Assembly: GCF_000758525.1 (NCBI RefSeq)
Contig: NZ_CP009241.1
Coordinates: 3,038,001-3,102,000, forward strand
Reading direction: 5' to 3'
Source of the DNA: Paenibacillus sp. FSL H7-0357
Lineage (GTDB): Bacteria; Bacillota; Bacilli; Paenibacillales; Paenibacillaceae
Length of the DNA stretch: 64,000 nucleotides
Each line of letters begins with the position of its first letter. Position 1 is the stretch's first letter. The notes beneath the pieces were generated by a model. The model was not told the DNA's origin, ran no database searches, and saw only the letters and a program-made list of their open reading frames with translations. The position numbers were made by a program, and so were the translations under genes. This document shows, in pieces, positions 1 to 9,263 of this stretch.

Positions 1-1089
1 AAGACCCTGGATGAGTATTTCGATATCATTGCCAAATATAAAGAAAAACACCCGGATATGATCGGATTTGAATCGCTCAACTTCGACTGGCGTGTATTCC
101 CGCTTCAGAATGCTCCTGAGCACTTGTCGGGCCATCCGAATGACGGGGCCGTTGTTGTAGACAACAACAAAGCGCAGATTTTTGCCGATAAGGATATTTC
201 CAAGACCTATTACAAGAAGCTTAATGAAATTAACGATCAAGGTTTGATGGACAAGGAAGCCTTCGTACAGAACTATGACCAGTACTTAGCCAAAGTCGCA
301 AGCGGCAAGGTCATCGGTATGTTCGACCAGCACTGGAACTTTGAGGATGGCGAAAAGTCCTTAATCTCCCAAGGCAAAATTGAAAATACGTATATCGGCT
401 TTCCACTGCTCTATCCAGGCGCTGAGGAATGGTACCGTGACCGCGGAGCGGTCGGCACCAACCGCGGATTCGGAATTTCAATCAATGCCAAGGACCCTGT
501 CCGGATTATCAAATTCTGGGATCAAATGATTACGGAAGATTGGCAGAAAACGATCCAATGGGGCATCAAAGGCGAAGATTATGAAGTGAAGGAAGACGGC
601 ACATTCTACCGGACGCCGGAGCAACGGGCGAACGCAGATAAAACAAGCTGGCAGGTAGCTAACAAAATCACAACCATGCATGGGTATATGCCTAAAATTC
701 AAGGTACCTACAGCGACGGAAATGCAGGAGATCCAGGAACTCAGCCGCAGGAATTCTTCGACAGTCTGAAGCCTTACGATCAGAAAATCCTGAAGGCGTA
801 TAACAAGAAATCATGGTCTGAATTCTTCAAGGAACCCAAAGAAAATAATATCTACTTCCCTGCCTACTCCATCGTTCTTCAGGACGGTTCGGCAGCCCAG
901 CTTGCGCAGTCCAAGCTGAATGACCTTCAGATCAAGTACTTGCCCAAGGCTATTATGGCCAGTCCGGCTGAATTTGAAGAGGTCTGGCAAGATTATGTCA
1001 AGCAGATTCAAAAGCTGGATATCAAGGCATATGAAGACCGGATAAATGAAGGAATCCAGTTGCGCATCAAAAACTGGAGCGTGAAGTAA
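1..1089 (+). CDS. Extracellular solute-binding protein of a sugar ABC transporter, C-terminal part
   Basis: The reading frame is open from the first base of the window, so the N-terminus, including any lipoprotein signal, lies outside. The visible ~362 residues resemble the large LplA/LipO-type binding proteins (usually 500-560 aa) that feed LplB/YtcP permeases. Visible features are a central W/Y-rich region (for example DWRVFPLQ near the start, GMFDQHWNFEDG around residue 100) and a C-terminal helical tail with many Lys and Asp residues. In family members this lipoprotein captures oligosaccharides outside the membrane. The two permeases follow after a 94-bp gap that holds a hairpin. The xylan genes downstream suggest xylo-oligosaccharide or arabinoxylan fragments as ligand; that is inference from context. 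Confidence 0.9.
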   Translation, partial: KTLDEYFDIIAKYKEKHPDMIGFESLNFDWRVFPLQNAPEHLSGHPNDGAVVVDNNKAQIFADKDISKTYYKKLNEINDQGLMDKEAFVQNYDQYLAKVASGKVIGMFDQHWNFEDGEKSLISQGKIENTYIGFPLLYPGAEEWYRDRGAVGTNRGFGISINAKDPVRIIKFWDQMITEDWQKTIQWGIKGEDYEVKEDGTFYRTPEQRANADKTSWQVANKITTMHGYMPKIQGTYSDGNAGDPGTQPQEFFDSLKPYDQKILKAYNKKSWSEFFKEPKENNIYFPAYSIVLQDGSAAQLAQSKLNDLQIKYLPKAIMASPAEFEEVWQDYVKQIQKLDIKAYEDRINEGIQLRIKNWSVK

Positions 1090-1105
1090 TTCAAAGCTGC
1101 AAACA

Positions 1106-1130
1106 GAGCGGGAAATCCTATTTCCCGCTC
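1106..1130 (+). terminator. Intercistronic hairpin between binding protein and permease
   Basis: A perfect 11-bp inverted repeat, GAGCGGGAAAT / ATTTCCCGCTC, with a 3-base loop lies 16 bp after the binding-protein stop. There is no long T tract after it, so it may act as a partial terminator or 3' mRNA stabiliser. That would give more binding protein than permease, as is common in ABC import operons. Confidence 0.6.
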
Positions 1131-1183
1131 TTCATTAATCCGGATAGTATGGAGAGAATGATCTTACAGGAGGGGAACACTAC

Positions 1184-2170
1184 ATGTCTGATACCGTACT
1201 GGACAAACAGGTCAAAACACAGAAGACCAGAAAACGCAGAGTCGATCCGGAAATCGGTGTGAGCCTTAGCTGGAAAACGCTAAAAACGCAAAAGCAGCTT
1301 ATTTTCATGTCCGTGCCGCTTGCTATTTATTTAATTATCTTTAACTATGCTCCCATTTGGGGCTGGCTGATGGCCTTTCAGAACTACCGCCCGGCGCTAC
1401 CCTTCGGCAAGCAGGAATGGGTAGGCTTGCAGCAGTTTAAGTTTTTATTTGAAGATGAGACCTTTATGATGGTGCTGCGCAACACGATTGCCATGAGCTT
1501 TATTAACCTTGTGCTTGGTACTGTTACAGCAATCGGCCTGGCTTTGCTGCTGAATGAGATCAAAGTCAAGTTTTTCAAACGTATCGTTCAGTCAATTTCG
1601 TATTTGCCGCACTTCTTGTCCTGGGTTATCGCGGCGGGCATCGTTGCCACTTCGCTGTCGATTGATGATGGAATTGTCAATATAATCTTAATGAAGCTTC
1701 ATTTAATTAAAGAACCGATTATGTGGCTCAGTGAAGGGAAATATTTCTGGGGCATTGTCGGGGCTTCGAACGTGTGGAAAGAGGTGGGCTGGGGTACTAT
1801 CATTTATCTGGCGGCCATTACCTCGATCGATCCTTCTCTGTATGAGGCAGCGTCCATAGACGGCGCCAAACGTTTTCAGAAGATGCGCTATGTCACACTT
1901 CCGGGGATTAAGGCTACATTCGTTATTTTGCTGATTATGAACATCGGACATATTCTGGATGCCGGCTTTGAACTCCAATATTTGCTTGGCAACGGGCTCA
2001 CTGTGGACTGGTCGCAGACCATTGATATCTTTGTACTGAAGTATGGTATTTCTATGGGGAATTACTCTCTGGCTACGGCGGCAGGGATCTTCAAAACCAT
2101 CGTCAGTGTCGTTCTTGTATTCAGCGCAAATTATATCGCAAGACGCCTCGGCGAAGAGCGATTAGTATAG
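1184..2170 (+). CDS. Sugar ABC transporter permease (LplB family)
   Basis: A 328-aa inner-membrane permease. A cytoplasmic basic N-terminus of about 45 residues is followed by six predicted membrane segments. The EAA loop is seen near residue 215-235 (YEAASIDGAKRFQKMRYVTLP), the site that contacts the ATPase. Length and motifs fit the LplB/YtcO-type MalF-like permeases paired with LplC/YtcP. The ATG follows AGGAGGGG with normal spacing. It forms an operon with the next permease 14 bp downstream. As usual for these systems no ATPase gene is nearby; a shared MsmK/MsmX-type ATPase is likely encoded elsewhere (inference). The substrate is inferred to be an oligosaccharide from xylan because of the downstream enzymes. 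Confidence 0.92.
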   Translation: MSDTVLDKQVKTQKTRKRRVDPEIGVSLSWKTLKTQKQLIFMSVPLAIYLIIFNYAPIWGWLMAFQNYRPALPFGKQEWVGLQQFKFLFEDETFMMVLRNTIAMSFINLVLGTVTAIGLALLLNEIKVKFFKRIVQSISYLPHFLSWVIAAGIVATSLSIDDGIVNIILMKLHLIKEPIMWLSEGKYFWGIVGASNVWKEVGWGTIIYLAAITSIDPSLYEAASIDGAKRFQKMRYVTLPGIKATFVILLIMNIGHILDAGFELQYLLGNGLTVDWSQTIDIFVLKYGISMGNYSLATAAGIFKTIVSVVLVFSANYIARRLGEERLV

Positions 2171-2184
2171 AGGAGGAAGCCCAT

Positions 2185-3096
2185 ATGAAAGCAGTGACGA
2201 AAAGTTCAAGCCGCATTGAGCCGGTTGTATTTCATACGATTAACACGATATTTATGCTCTTTGTGGTTGCCATCACGCTCTATCCATTCCTCCACACGCT
2301 GGCTGTTTCTTTAAATGACGGCAGTGACACTCTTGCCGGTGGAATCAATATCTGGCCCCGTGAATGGACCTTGGAGAACTATAAAGCCGTCTTTATTTCA
2401 GGGACGATTTATCATGCCGCTTTTATCTCTGTGTCCCGCACGGTGCTCTCTACAATATTCGGCGTTTTTCTGACCACCATGCTGGCATATACCCTGGCGC
2501 AGCCGCAATATATTTTTCGTAAAAAAATCAGCATGCTGTTCATCCTGACCATGTATTTCAATGCCGGGCTGATTCCGAACTACTTCCTGATTAAAGAGCT
2601 GGGCCTGCTTCATAGCTTTTGGGTATATATCCTTCCCAGCTTGGTCAGCGCGTTCAACCTGATTATCATGCGGACGTATATCCGCGGCCTTCCATTCAGT
2701 CTCACGGAGTCGGCGAAGATCGACGGGGCGGGGGATTTCCGGATTTTCTGGAAAATCATTTTCCCGCTGTGTACTCCTGTGCTGGCAACCATAGCTTTGC
2801 TCATTGCCGTTGGCGCGTGGAATAACTGGTTTGACACGTTCCTGTACGCATCATCGGATATCAAGCTGAGCACACTGCAATATGAAATGATGAAGCTGCT
2901 CGGTTCCATCATGAGTACGAATAATGATCCTTCGCTAATAGCTGGCAATCAGAACAATCAGGTGCAGTCATTGGTTACACCGGCTTCTATGCGTGCAGCC
3001 ATCACCATTGTTACCGCCGTGCCGATTTTGTTCGTTTACCCTTTCTTGCAGAAGTACTTCGTGGTAGGATTGAACCTGGGAAGTGTCAAAGAATAA
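2185..3096 (+). CDS. Sugar ABC transporter permease (LplC/YtcP family)
   Basis: A 303-aa MalG-like permease with six predicted membrane segments. The EAA-type loop near residue 180-200 (LTESAKIDGAGDFRIFWKI) matches the ATPase-contact motif. The C-terminus ends in VVGLNLGSVKE, a form typical of LplC/YtcP proteins, whose C-termini usually end in GS(V/I)KG-like residues. The ATG follows GAGGAGG with 7-8 bp spacing and lies 14 bp after the preceding permease stop, so the two are co-translated partners. A terminator follows at 3135-3170, closing the transporter operon before the regulatory genes. Confidence 0.92.
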   Translation: MKAVTKSSSRIEPVVFHTINTIFMLFVVAITLYPFLHTLAVSLNDGSDTLAGGINIWPREWTLENYKAVFISGTIYHAAFISVSRTVLSTIFGVFLTTMLAYTLAQPQYIFRKKISMLFILTMYFNAGLIPNYFLIKELGLLHSFWVYILPSLVSAFNLIIMRTYIRGLPFSLTESAKIDGAGDFRIFWKIIFPLCTPVLATIALLIAVGAWNNWFDTFLYASSDIKLSTLQYEMMKLLGSIMSTNNDPSLIAGNQNNQVQSLVTPASMRAAITIVTAVPILFVYPFLQKYFVVGLNLGSVKE

Positions 3097-3134
3097 CTGG
3101 ACGTATCTATTGAAATAGATCATAGGTGAATAAT

Positions 3135-3170
3135 AACCGTTTCGGCAGCGACCGAAGCGGTTTCTCTTTT
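3135..3170 (+). terminator. Rho-independent terminator after the permease operon
   Basis: Stem AACCGtTTCGG / CCGAAgCGGTT with a 6-base loop, followed by TCTCTTTT. It lies between the transporter operon and the response regulator at 3224. Confidence 0.75.
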
Positions 3171-3223
3171 CAATAACGGTCAGCTTATCGGAATCATAAT
3201 TCAGAAATAAAGTTGGTGATACA

Positions 3224-4753
3224 ATGCTTAAGGTAGTGTTTGCCGATGATGAGCCGCTGATGTTGGAGGGGCTGCGATTTTTGTTGGACTGGGAGGACCT
3301 GGACTTTGAAGTGTGCGGCGAGGCTCTCGATGGCGAAGATGCGCTGCAGCTTATTCATAACACGCGGCCTGATTTGGTCATAACTGATGTACGCATGCCT
3401 GTAATCGACGGACTGGAGCTTATTGAAAAATTTTCTGAAAGCGATTTCCAGCCTAAGTTCATCATCTTTAGCGGGTATGCTGACTTTGAATATGCCAAAA
3501 AAGCTCTTAAGTATGGTGTGTCCAACTATTTGACGAAACCCTTGGATGAAAAAGAACTCACAGAGGCACTGCAGGCTGTAGCCCAGCAAATACAAGCTGA
3601 ACGCAAGGTTGCTTCAAGGCGCGAAGCGGTTTCCGCTTTCATGCAGATGGAAACCATATCCCGTCTTTTGATGCGGGAGAACACTCCAGAAGAAGAATTG
3701 GCGGCAGGGGCGAAGGCGTTTAATATCCGTCCCGATTCCCGGATATGCTGTGTATTGGCCCGGGGTGCTTCGCCGGGCAGCATGCAGCTGCGAAGCCAGG
3801 TTGGTTCCATGAACGCCAAGGAGCCGTTCAGCAATATAACCGCTTATCCTTTTACAGCCGGAAGCCATAAGCATGGCTATTTGCTGGTTTCCCCGCAGGA
3901 AGGCCCGGTGCTTGACCCGAAGATGATTGCGAGCTGGGTCCATGAGGTGCGGACTGAATACAGCGGTCATGTACATTTCTCAGCAAGCCTGGAGCATCGC
4001 GGGGCGAAGTTCCTGAATACAGCCTATCATGAAGCGCTGGCGGCTGAATTACACCGACCGGACTTGGATAACATCGATATTGGTTTCTTTCGGGAACAGG
4101 ACAAGGATCAAATGGCGTCGCTTTCGGCAGGGCTGAGGAAATCGCTGCTGCAATCGGTTACGGAAGGGGAATTTGACCGGTTAAGCGCTCAATTGAGCGA
4201 TATATTCAAAATTTTCTCGAGTGATGTTGCTTCAAATGCATGGATCGACGCTTTTCTGGCCAATATCAAAGCAGAACTGCTCCGTGAAATCGACGCTAGA
4301 GGAGGGGAAGCGCCCATATGGGCGAATAAGTGGTTTCCGCCCCGGGTCACCGCTTGCTGCTTGCCGCTGCTTGAGCGGCAGACAGAGGAAGAACTTCATG
4401 AGGTTGCAGAATGGTTCGCCGCAGCGGACAACCGTCAGGAGGACCAGATCGTATCGGCGGCGATGGATTATGTCCGGGCACATTATCAGGAGAAGCTGAA
4501 GCTGCAGGACATTGCGAAGCACTTGCATGTGAATTCCGCCTATCTGGGACAACGAATCAAGAAACACCATGGCAGTTCCTTTAACGAATTTCTCCATGAA
4601 TACCGCATTGAAGAAGCCAAGAAGCTGCTGCGCCGGACGGATATGTGCATTTCGGATGTCGCGGGGCGTGTGGGCTATTCCGACGCGGATTTCTTCGCTG
4701 CCAAGTTCAAAGCGCTGAATGGCGTCTCGCCTTCAGTATACAAAAAGGGCTAA
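3224..4753 (+). CDS. AraC-type response regulator (YesN-like)
   Basis: A 509-aa two-component response regulator. Residues 1-120 form a receiver domain with acidic pair D8-D9, phospho-acceptor D55 (in VITDVRMP) and the conserved Lys in YLTKPLDE. A central region of ~270 residues has no clear family. Residues ~405-509 form an AraC/XylS double helix-turn-helix (IAKHLHVNSAYLGQRIKK, then DVAGRVGYSDADFFAAKFK). In YesN-type systems this regulator turns on the adjacent sugar importer when its kinase senses extracellular sugar. The kinase gene starts 24 bp downstream, so the pair is co-transcribed. A second, related AraC-type regulator follows the kinase at 6579. Confidence 0.92.
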   Translation: MLKVVFADDEPLMLEGLRFLLDWEDLDFEVCGEALDGEDALQLIHNTRPDLVITDVRMPVIDGLELIEKFSESDFQPKFIIFSGYADFEYAKKALKYGVSNYLTKPLDEKELTEALQAVAQQIQAERKVASRREAVSAFMQMETISRLLMRENTPEEELAAGAKAFNIRPDSRICCVLARGASPGSMQLRSQVGSMNAKEPFSNITAYPFTAGSHKHGYLLVSPQEGPVLDPKMIASWVHEVRTEYSGHVHFSASLEHRGAKFLNTAYHEALAAELHRPDLDNIDIGFFREQDKDQMASLSAGLRKSLLQSVTEGEFDRLSAQLSDIFKIFSSDVASNAWIDAFLANIKAELLREIDARGGEAPIWANKWFPPRVTACCLPLLERQTEEELHEVAEWFAAADNRQEDQIVSAAMDYVRAHYQEKLKLQDIAKHLHVNSAYLGQRIKKHHGSSFNEFLHEYRIEEAKKLLRRTDMCISDVAGRVGYSDADFFAAKFKALNGVSPSVYKKG

Positions 4754-4777
4754 TTCAAAGTGGAGGAGGGAAGCGGC

Positions 4778-6586
4778 ATGAAGGGTAAACGGAAACCATC
4801 TGCCTTCGTCAACGATATTCCACTCAAATATAAATTTCTGTTTATCTATTTGCTGTGCGTACTTGTCCCCATTCTCAGCATTAACGCCCTCTTTTATGTT
4901 CAGATCAGCCGTAATGTGGATGCTCGTGAAAGAGGCAATCTTGAGATCTCTGTAGATCGCGTAGTCTATGATATCATGCAAATCGTGAATGAATGTGTAG
5001 CGATAAGCAATACGGTCGCCGCGGACAGTAACTTTAATGAAATAATGGATTATACTTTTCCGGATAACGAGGCTTATTATGAAGCCTATGACAGTGTTCT
5101 AAGGGATAAGATGCGGCAATACAGCACTCTGCATTCCTATATTTATTGGATGGGTGTGTATACTACGAATCCGACCATCCAGAATGGCGGCAGCTACTTT
5201 GTGTTCTCCGACAGCGACAAGGAGAGTGAATGGTACCGCAAAATTTCCAGTGGTGCGGACAAGGTGCTGTTAACCGCGTATCAGGGAACCAACCCGCTTA
5301 ATCCGCCTCAAAAGGAGGTGTTTGTCAGCCTTATCCGCAAATTGGATAACTTTACGGGACAGCCCTACCATAAATATCTGCGGATTGATCTGCGGTTGAA
5401 CAATATCCAGGAGCTGTTTCAGAAGGAGCGCGACTATTTGCGGTTCAAGCTCTTGGATGAGCAGAGCCGTGTTGTGTTGGAATCGGATCAATCCTTCTAC
5501 GCACTGGATAAAAACGCCTTGTTAAACGTTGACACGGGCGACAGCCAGCCGTCCAAGCAGATAGTCCGAACTTTGGGCAGTGCAGGATATACAGAGGGCT
5601 GGAGGCTGATCGGAACTCCGGAAAGCAGAAAAAGCAATGGTGAGATGAGCCGGGCACTTCGGGTTTCACTAATTTTTGCTGTATTGACGATAATTATTCC
5701 CACACTATTAATGATTGTAATTATACAATCTTATAATCTGCGGGTAAGGTTGCTCTACAAACATATGAAGCTCGTCAAATACGAACATTTTGAGAACATT
5801 GATATGTATGAGGGGAAGGATGAAATCGGCGGCTTGATCCGCAGCTTCAATCTGATGACGGAGAAAATTCGCAATTTGATCAATGATGTCTATAAGCTGG
5901 AAATTCAGAAAAAGGACCTTGAGCTTGAACAGGTAAGGGCTGAATTGAAGTATTTGGAAAGTCAGGTGGACCCGCATTTTCTCTTTAATACATTGAATGC
6001 CATATTGGTCATCTGCAAGAAATACAAATATGAAGAGGTCACCGATGTGATCCGGAATCTCGCTCTTATTCTGCGCAGGCTGCTAAGCTGGAAGGACGAT
6101 CTGATTACCGTCGAAGAAGAAATATCCTTTATTGAAATGTATCTGCAAATTGAAAAATTCCGCTTTCAGAGCCGATTCACTTACGATCTGGACATCGACC
6201 CTGCCGTGCTGAATTGCCGGATTCCCAAGATGAGCGTACAAGCTTTGGTGGAGAATTCCTGCAAGCATGGCCTGCAGTCGGTCAAAGGTGCAAGGAAGAT
6301 TCACGTGTCTGCTTCTATGAACGACGCAGGTCTAATGATTGTTGTGACTGACAACGGAAAGGGAATCGAGAAGGAGAAGCTGGAATGGATCGAGTCCCAC
6401 CTGCAATCGGAGCAAGAATTCGGTAAAAATATCGGGCTCCGAAATGTTTATAAGCGCCTGATGATGTATTACGACGACAGAGCCGGGTTTACCATTGAAA
6501 GCATCGAGTATGAACGGACGGCTATCACCATTCAAATTCCCATAGATTTGGCAATGGTTTCAAAAGTGGAGGAATCTCATGTTTAA
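4778..6586 (+). CDS. YesM-like sensor histidine kinase
   Basis: About 602 aa. Start chosen at ATG 4778 because GGAGGAGGG lies at 4762-4770; a GTG 18 bp upstream would place this RBS inside the gene. Order: short cytoplasmic N-terminus, TM1 at about residues 20-40, an extracellular sensor region of ~250 residues, TM2 at about 300-320, HAMP linker, then a His_kinase domain with H400 in VDPHFLFNTLN and an HATPase domain with VENSCKH and DNGKGI. This is the LytS/YesM family layout. It should phosphorylate one or both AraC-type regulators that flank it. The downstream regulator gene overlaps its last 8 bases, indicating translational coupling. Confidence 0.93.
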   Translation: MKGKRKPSAFVNDIPLKYKFLFIYLLCVLVPILSINALFYVQISRNVDARERGNLEISVDRVVYDIMQIVNECVAISNTVAADSNFNEIMDYTFPDNEAYYEAYDSVLRDKMRQYSTLHSYIYWMGVYTTNPTIQNGGSYFVFSDSDKESEWYRKISSGADKVLLTAYQGTNPLNPPQKEVFVSLIRKLDNFTGQPYHKYLRIDLRLNNIQELFQKERDYLRFKLLDEQSRVVLESDQSFYALDKNALLNVDTGDSQPSKQIVRTLGSAGYTEGWRLIGTPESRKSNGEMSRALRVSLIFAVLTIIIPTLLMIVIIQSYNLRVRLLYKHMKLVKYEHFENIDMYEGKDEIGGLIRSFNLMTEKIRNLINDVYKLEIQKKDLELEQVRAELKYLESQVDPHFLFNTLNAILVICKKYKYEEVTDVIRNLALILRRLLSWKDDLITVEEEISFIEMYLQIEKFRFQSRFTYDLDIDPAVLNCRIPKMSVQALVENSCKHGLQSVKGARKIHVSASMNDAGLMIVVTDNGKGIEKEKLEWIESHLQSEQEFGKNIGLRNVYKRLMMYYDDRAGFTIESIEYERTAITIQIPIDLAMVSKVEESHV

Positions 6587-8102
6587 AGTGGTTTTGGCTG
6601 ATGATGAAACGATTGCATTAGAGGGATTAAGAACGTTGACCGATTGGGAGGAGCTGGGCTTTGAAATCTGCGGAGTATGCGAGAACGGGGAAGAAGCGTT
6701 GACCGCGGTTACTGAGTGCTCTCCGGACCTTGTGATTACAGATATCCGCATGCCCGGCATCGATGGACTGGAGCTAATCAAGCGCGCACGCCAGTTGGAT
6801 ATGGAGCCGCCCATCTTCATCGTCCTTAGCGGTTACGGCGAGTTTGAATACGCGCGGACAGCAATCCGTTATGGTGTGAGACACTATTTGCTGAAGCCTG
6901 TTCTAGAAGCGGAATGGGAGAAGGCGCTTGCTGCAATTACGGACGAGCTGGAAACGCGCATGAAGCAGAAGACGCAGCAGAACATGCTGGCGAACCAGCT
7001 TCTTCCCGTTGCGATCGCCCGTATGCTTGAAGGGCAGTGGACGGAGCCTGAAGAGGAGATTGCCGAACAAATGGATCGTCTGGACGAGGCGGTATCGGGG
7101 TGGACTTATATACATGTAGATGGCCCCAAAAGCAGTATCTCGGAAGTCTGCCGGGAACTGGCTGGTTCGGTGGGCGCCTTGTTCATTGATTTGTCCGGCA
7201 ATCAGGCGGGAATTGTTGTGGATAGCTCAGCACGAGCGGCGGAGCTGGCTAGGCGGGTACATGCCGAGCTGTCATTGTCTGGGAACGGTGTGAAGGGGGC
7301 TGTCAGCATTGGGCCAAGTGTGCGGTCGCTTCGGGAGCTGCCTGTCTCCTATATGGTGGCTGCAAGGGCCGCTTCCCGCCATTTTTTCTATTCGGAGCCG
7401 GGCGGGCCTATTGATTCCGCCACGAACGCCCGGAGCGAGCTTAGCTATAATCTACCTTCCGCAGAGCTGACCGAGGAACTGATGAGCGCAGTGGAAAGAT
7501 TGCAGGAGCAGAAAGCCTGGGATAAATTGAAGGAAATATTCAGGATGTTCAAACAGAATAGGACTGCGCCTGAAGTTGTACAGATGACCAGCGTTGATAT
7601 CATGCTGAAAAGTATAGAGCTGGTGCAGGAGTTCGGAGGGACGGCTGAGCAGTGGAGCGACTCTTTTGACTTTTTTAAAACAGAGCCAAAGTCGCTCGGA
7701 GCGCTGGAGGACACCCTTCGGGTTTTGTTGAATTCATGTATGGGATATATCAAGCAGCATAAGGAACGCGGCTCCGAGCATCCGCTTATACGGGTGGAGT
7801 ATTTTTTGAAGGACAATTATTCAAAGCCACTGACCGTGAAAGAGATTGCGGAGCGATTTTATATCAATCCGGTATATCTTGGCCAGGCTTTTATCAAGAA
7901 GAATGGAATCAGCATCCTCGAATATATTCATAATTTGCGCATCGAACAAGCCCAAAAGCGGCTGATTGAAACGGGCGAGACCGTGCGGAACATTGCAGAG
8001 AATGTGGGTTATGTGCATTACCATCATTTTTTAAGAGAGTTTGAGAAGCGGACCGCGCTGAAACCAGTCGCTTACCGCAACCAGGCTCACTCTGAAGGAT
8101 GA
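6579..8102 (+). CDS. Second AraC-type response regulator (YesN-like)
   Basis: A 507-aa protein laid out like the regulator at 3224: receiver domain (D8, D9, acceptor D55 in VITDIRMP, conserved K in LLKPVLEA), a divergent middle region, and a C-terminal AraC DNA-binding domain (IAERFYINPVYLGQAFIKK and IAENVGYVHYHHFLREFEK). It overlaps the kinase gene by 8 bp and has an in-gene RBS GGAGGAA. The N-terminal ~55 residues of the two regulators match closely, so they likely arose by duplication, while the middle regions have diverged. It probably controls the xylan gene set that begins 94 bp downstream (inference). Two regulators around one kinase is an unusual arrangement. Confidence 0.9.
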   Translation: MFKVVLADDETIALEGLRTLTDWEELGFEICGVCENGEEALTAVTECSPDLVITDIRMPGIDGLELIKRARQLDMEPPIFIVLSGYGEFEYARTAIRYGVRHYLLKPVLEAEWEKALAAITDELETRMKQKTQQNMLANQLLPVAIARMLEGQWTEPEEEIAEQMDRLDEAVSGWTYIHVDGPKSSISEVCRELAGSVGALFIDLSGNQAGIVVDSSARAAELARRVHAELSLSGNGVKGAVSIGPSVRSLRELPVSYMVAARAASRHFFYSEPGGPIDSATNARSELSYNLPSAELTEELMSAVERLQEQKAWDKLKEIFRMFKQNRTAPEVVQMTSVDIMLKSIELVQEFGGTAEQWSDSFDFFKTEPKSLGALEDTLRVLLNSCMGYIKQHKERGSEHPLIRVEYFLKDNYSKPLTVKEIAERFYINPVYLGQAFIKKNGISILEYIHNLRIEQAQKRLIETGETVRNIAENVGYVHYHHFLREFEKRTALKPVAYRNQAHSEG

Positions 8103-8140
8103 TGGGTATATTTCTTTAATTTGGTAATGGTGAACGCATA

Positions 8141-8154
8141 CAAAAGCGATATCA
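8141..8154 (+). promoter_or_regulatory. Candidate CcpA (cre) site ahead of the xylanase
   Basis: CAAAAGCGATATCA matches the cre consensus TGWAANCGNTNWCA at 12 of 14 positions, failing only the first two. It lies 43 bp before the GH10 xylanase start. Catabolite repression of xylan genes through CcpA is established in Bacilli. The match is by eye and could be chance. Confidence 0.35.
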
Positions 8155-8196
8155 TAGACTTAACTGTCTGATAACATTCAAATTAGGAGGTTTTAG

Positions 8197-9219
8197 ATGA
8201 TTACACAGGCAAGCAGCGGGTTACCCGCATTGCATGAATTGTTCCGGGACGGCTTCAAAATTGGCGCTGCGGTCAGCACTGATATTTTATCAGCCCAAGC
8301 TCCTTTCATTGCCAAGCATTTCAACAGCATTACAGCGGAAAATATAATGAAGCCGGAGGAAGTCCAGCCACAGGAAGGAATCTATACATTTGATGCATCC
8401 GACCGTATCTTTGAGTTCGCGGAGGCCAATCAAATTGGAGTCCGGGGCCATACGCTTCTCTGGCATAATCAGACAGGAGATTGGATGTTCCGCAATTCGG
8501 CGGGTGAGCCGTGCACCAGAGAGCAACTGCTCAGCCGTCTGCAAACCCATATCAATACGGTTGTAGGACGATACCGGGGGCGGGCGTATGCCTGGGATGT
8601 GGTCAATGAAGCCATCGAGGATAAGTCCGATCAATACCTGCGGGATACCAAATGGCTGGACATCATCGGAGAAGATTATCTCCGCCAGGCTTTTGAGATG
8701 GCCCATCAGGCAGACCCGGACGCCTTGCTGTTCTACAACGACTATAATGAGACCGCTCCTGTCAAACGCGACAAAATCTACAAGCTGGTCCGCAGCTTGC
8801 TCGATCAAAATACACCGATTCACGGGATAGGCATGCAGGCGCATTGGAATATCTATGGCCCTTCAATCGACGAAATCCGCAGTGCGCTTGAGCTGTATGC
8901 TTCTCTTGGCGTTAGAATCCACATTACAGAGCTGGACCTCTCTATGTTCCGGTTCGAAGACAAGCGAACTGATTTGAAAGCGCCAACAGATGAGATGTTG
9001 AAGCTGCAGGAGGAACGTTATGCGGAGATTTTTGCCCTGCTGCTGGAATATAGAAAGGCTATTGATTCTGTTACATTTTGGGGTGTGGCTGATGACTATA
9101 CCTGGCTGGACGGTTTCCCGGTTCGCGGACGTAAAAACTGGCCTTTTTTGTTTGACGAACACCAGCAGCCCAAAGCTTCGTTCGGACGGCTTGTCGATCT
9201 GGCGGCTTCGAAATCATAA
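8197..9219 (+). CDS. Intracellular endo-1,4-beta-xylanase, GH10
   Basis: A 340-aa single-domain GH10 enzyme that cleaves internal beta-1,4-xylosidic bonds with retention. The acid/base is E138 in WDVVNEAIED and the nucleophile is E245 in ITELDLS. Other family landmarks are TAENIMKPEE, GHTLLWHNQT and TFWGVADDYTWLDGFP. There is no signal peptide, and the length matches intracellular xylanases such as the Geobacillus IXT6 type, which act on imported xylo-oligomers. The ATG follows AGGAGG with 7-bp spacing. It begins a run of co-oriented glycosidase genes and sits downstream of the importer and two-component genes. Confidence 0.95.
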   Translation: MITQASSGLPALHELFRDGFKIGAAVSTDILSAQAPFIAKHFNSITAENIMKPEEVQPQEGIYTFDASDRIFEFAEANQIGVRGHTLLWHNQTGDWMFRNSAGEPCTREQLLSRLQTHINTVVGRYRGRAYAWDVVNEAIEDKSDQYLRDTKWLDIIGEDYLRQAFEMAHQADPDALLFYNDYNETAPVKRDKIYKLVRSLLDQNTPIHGIGMQAHWNIYGPSIDEIRSALELYASLGVRIHITELDLSMFRFEDKRTDLKAPTDEMLKLQEERYAEIFALLLEYRKAIDSVTFWGVADDYTWLDGFPVRGRKNWPFLFDEHQQPKASFGRLVDLAASKS

Positions 9220-9263
9220 CATTCACTGAAATTTGAAACGCTTAACAACAATGGAGGAATCAA

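Noticed and set aside
9225..9252. TGAAACGCTTAACA as a cre site ahead of the GH43 gene
   Set aside because: The CG core is off by one base compared with TGWAANCGNTNWCA, so the match is poor.
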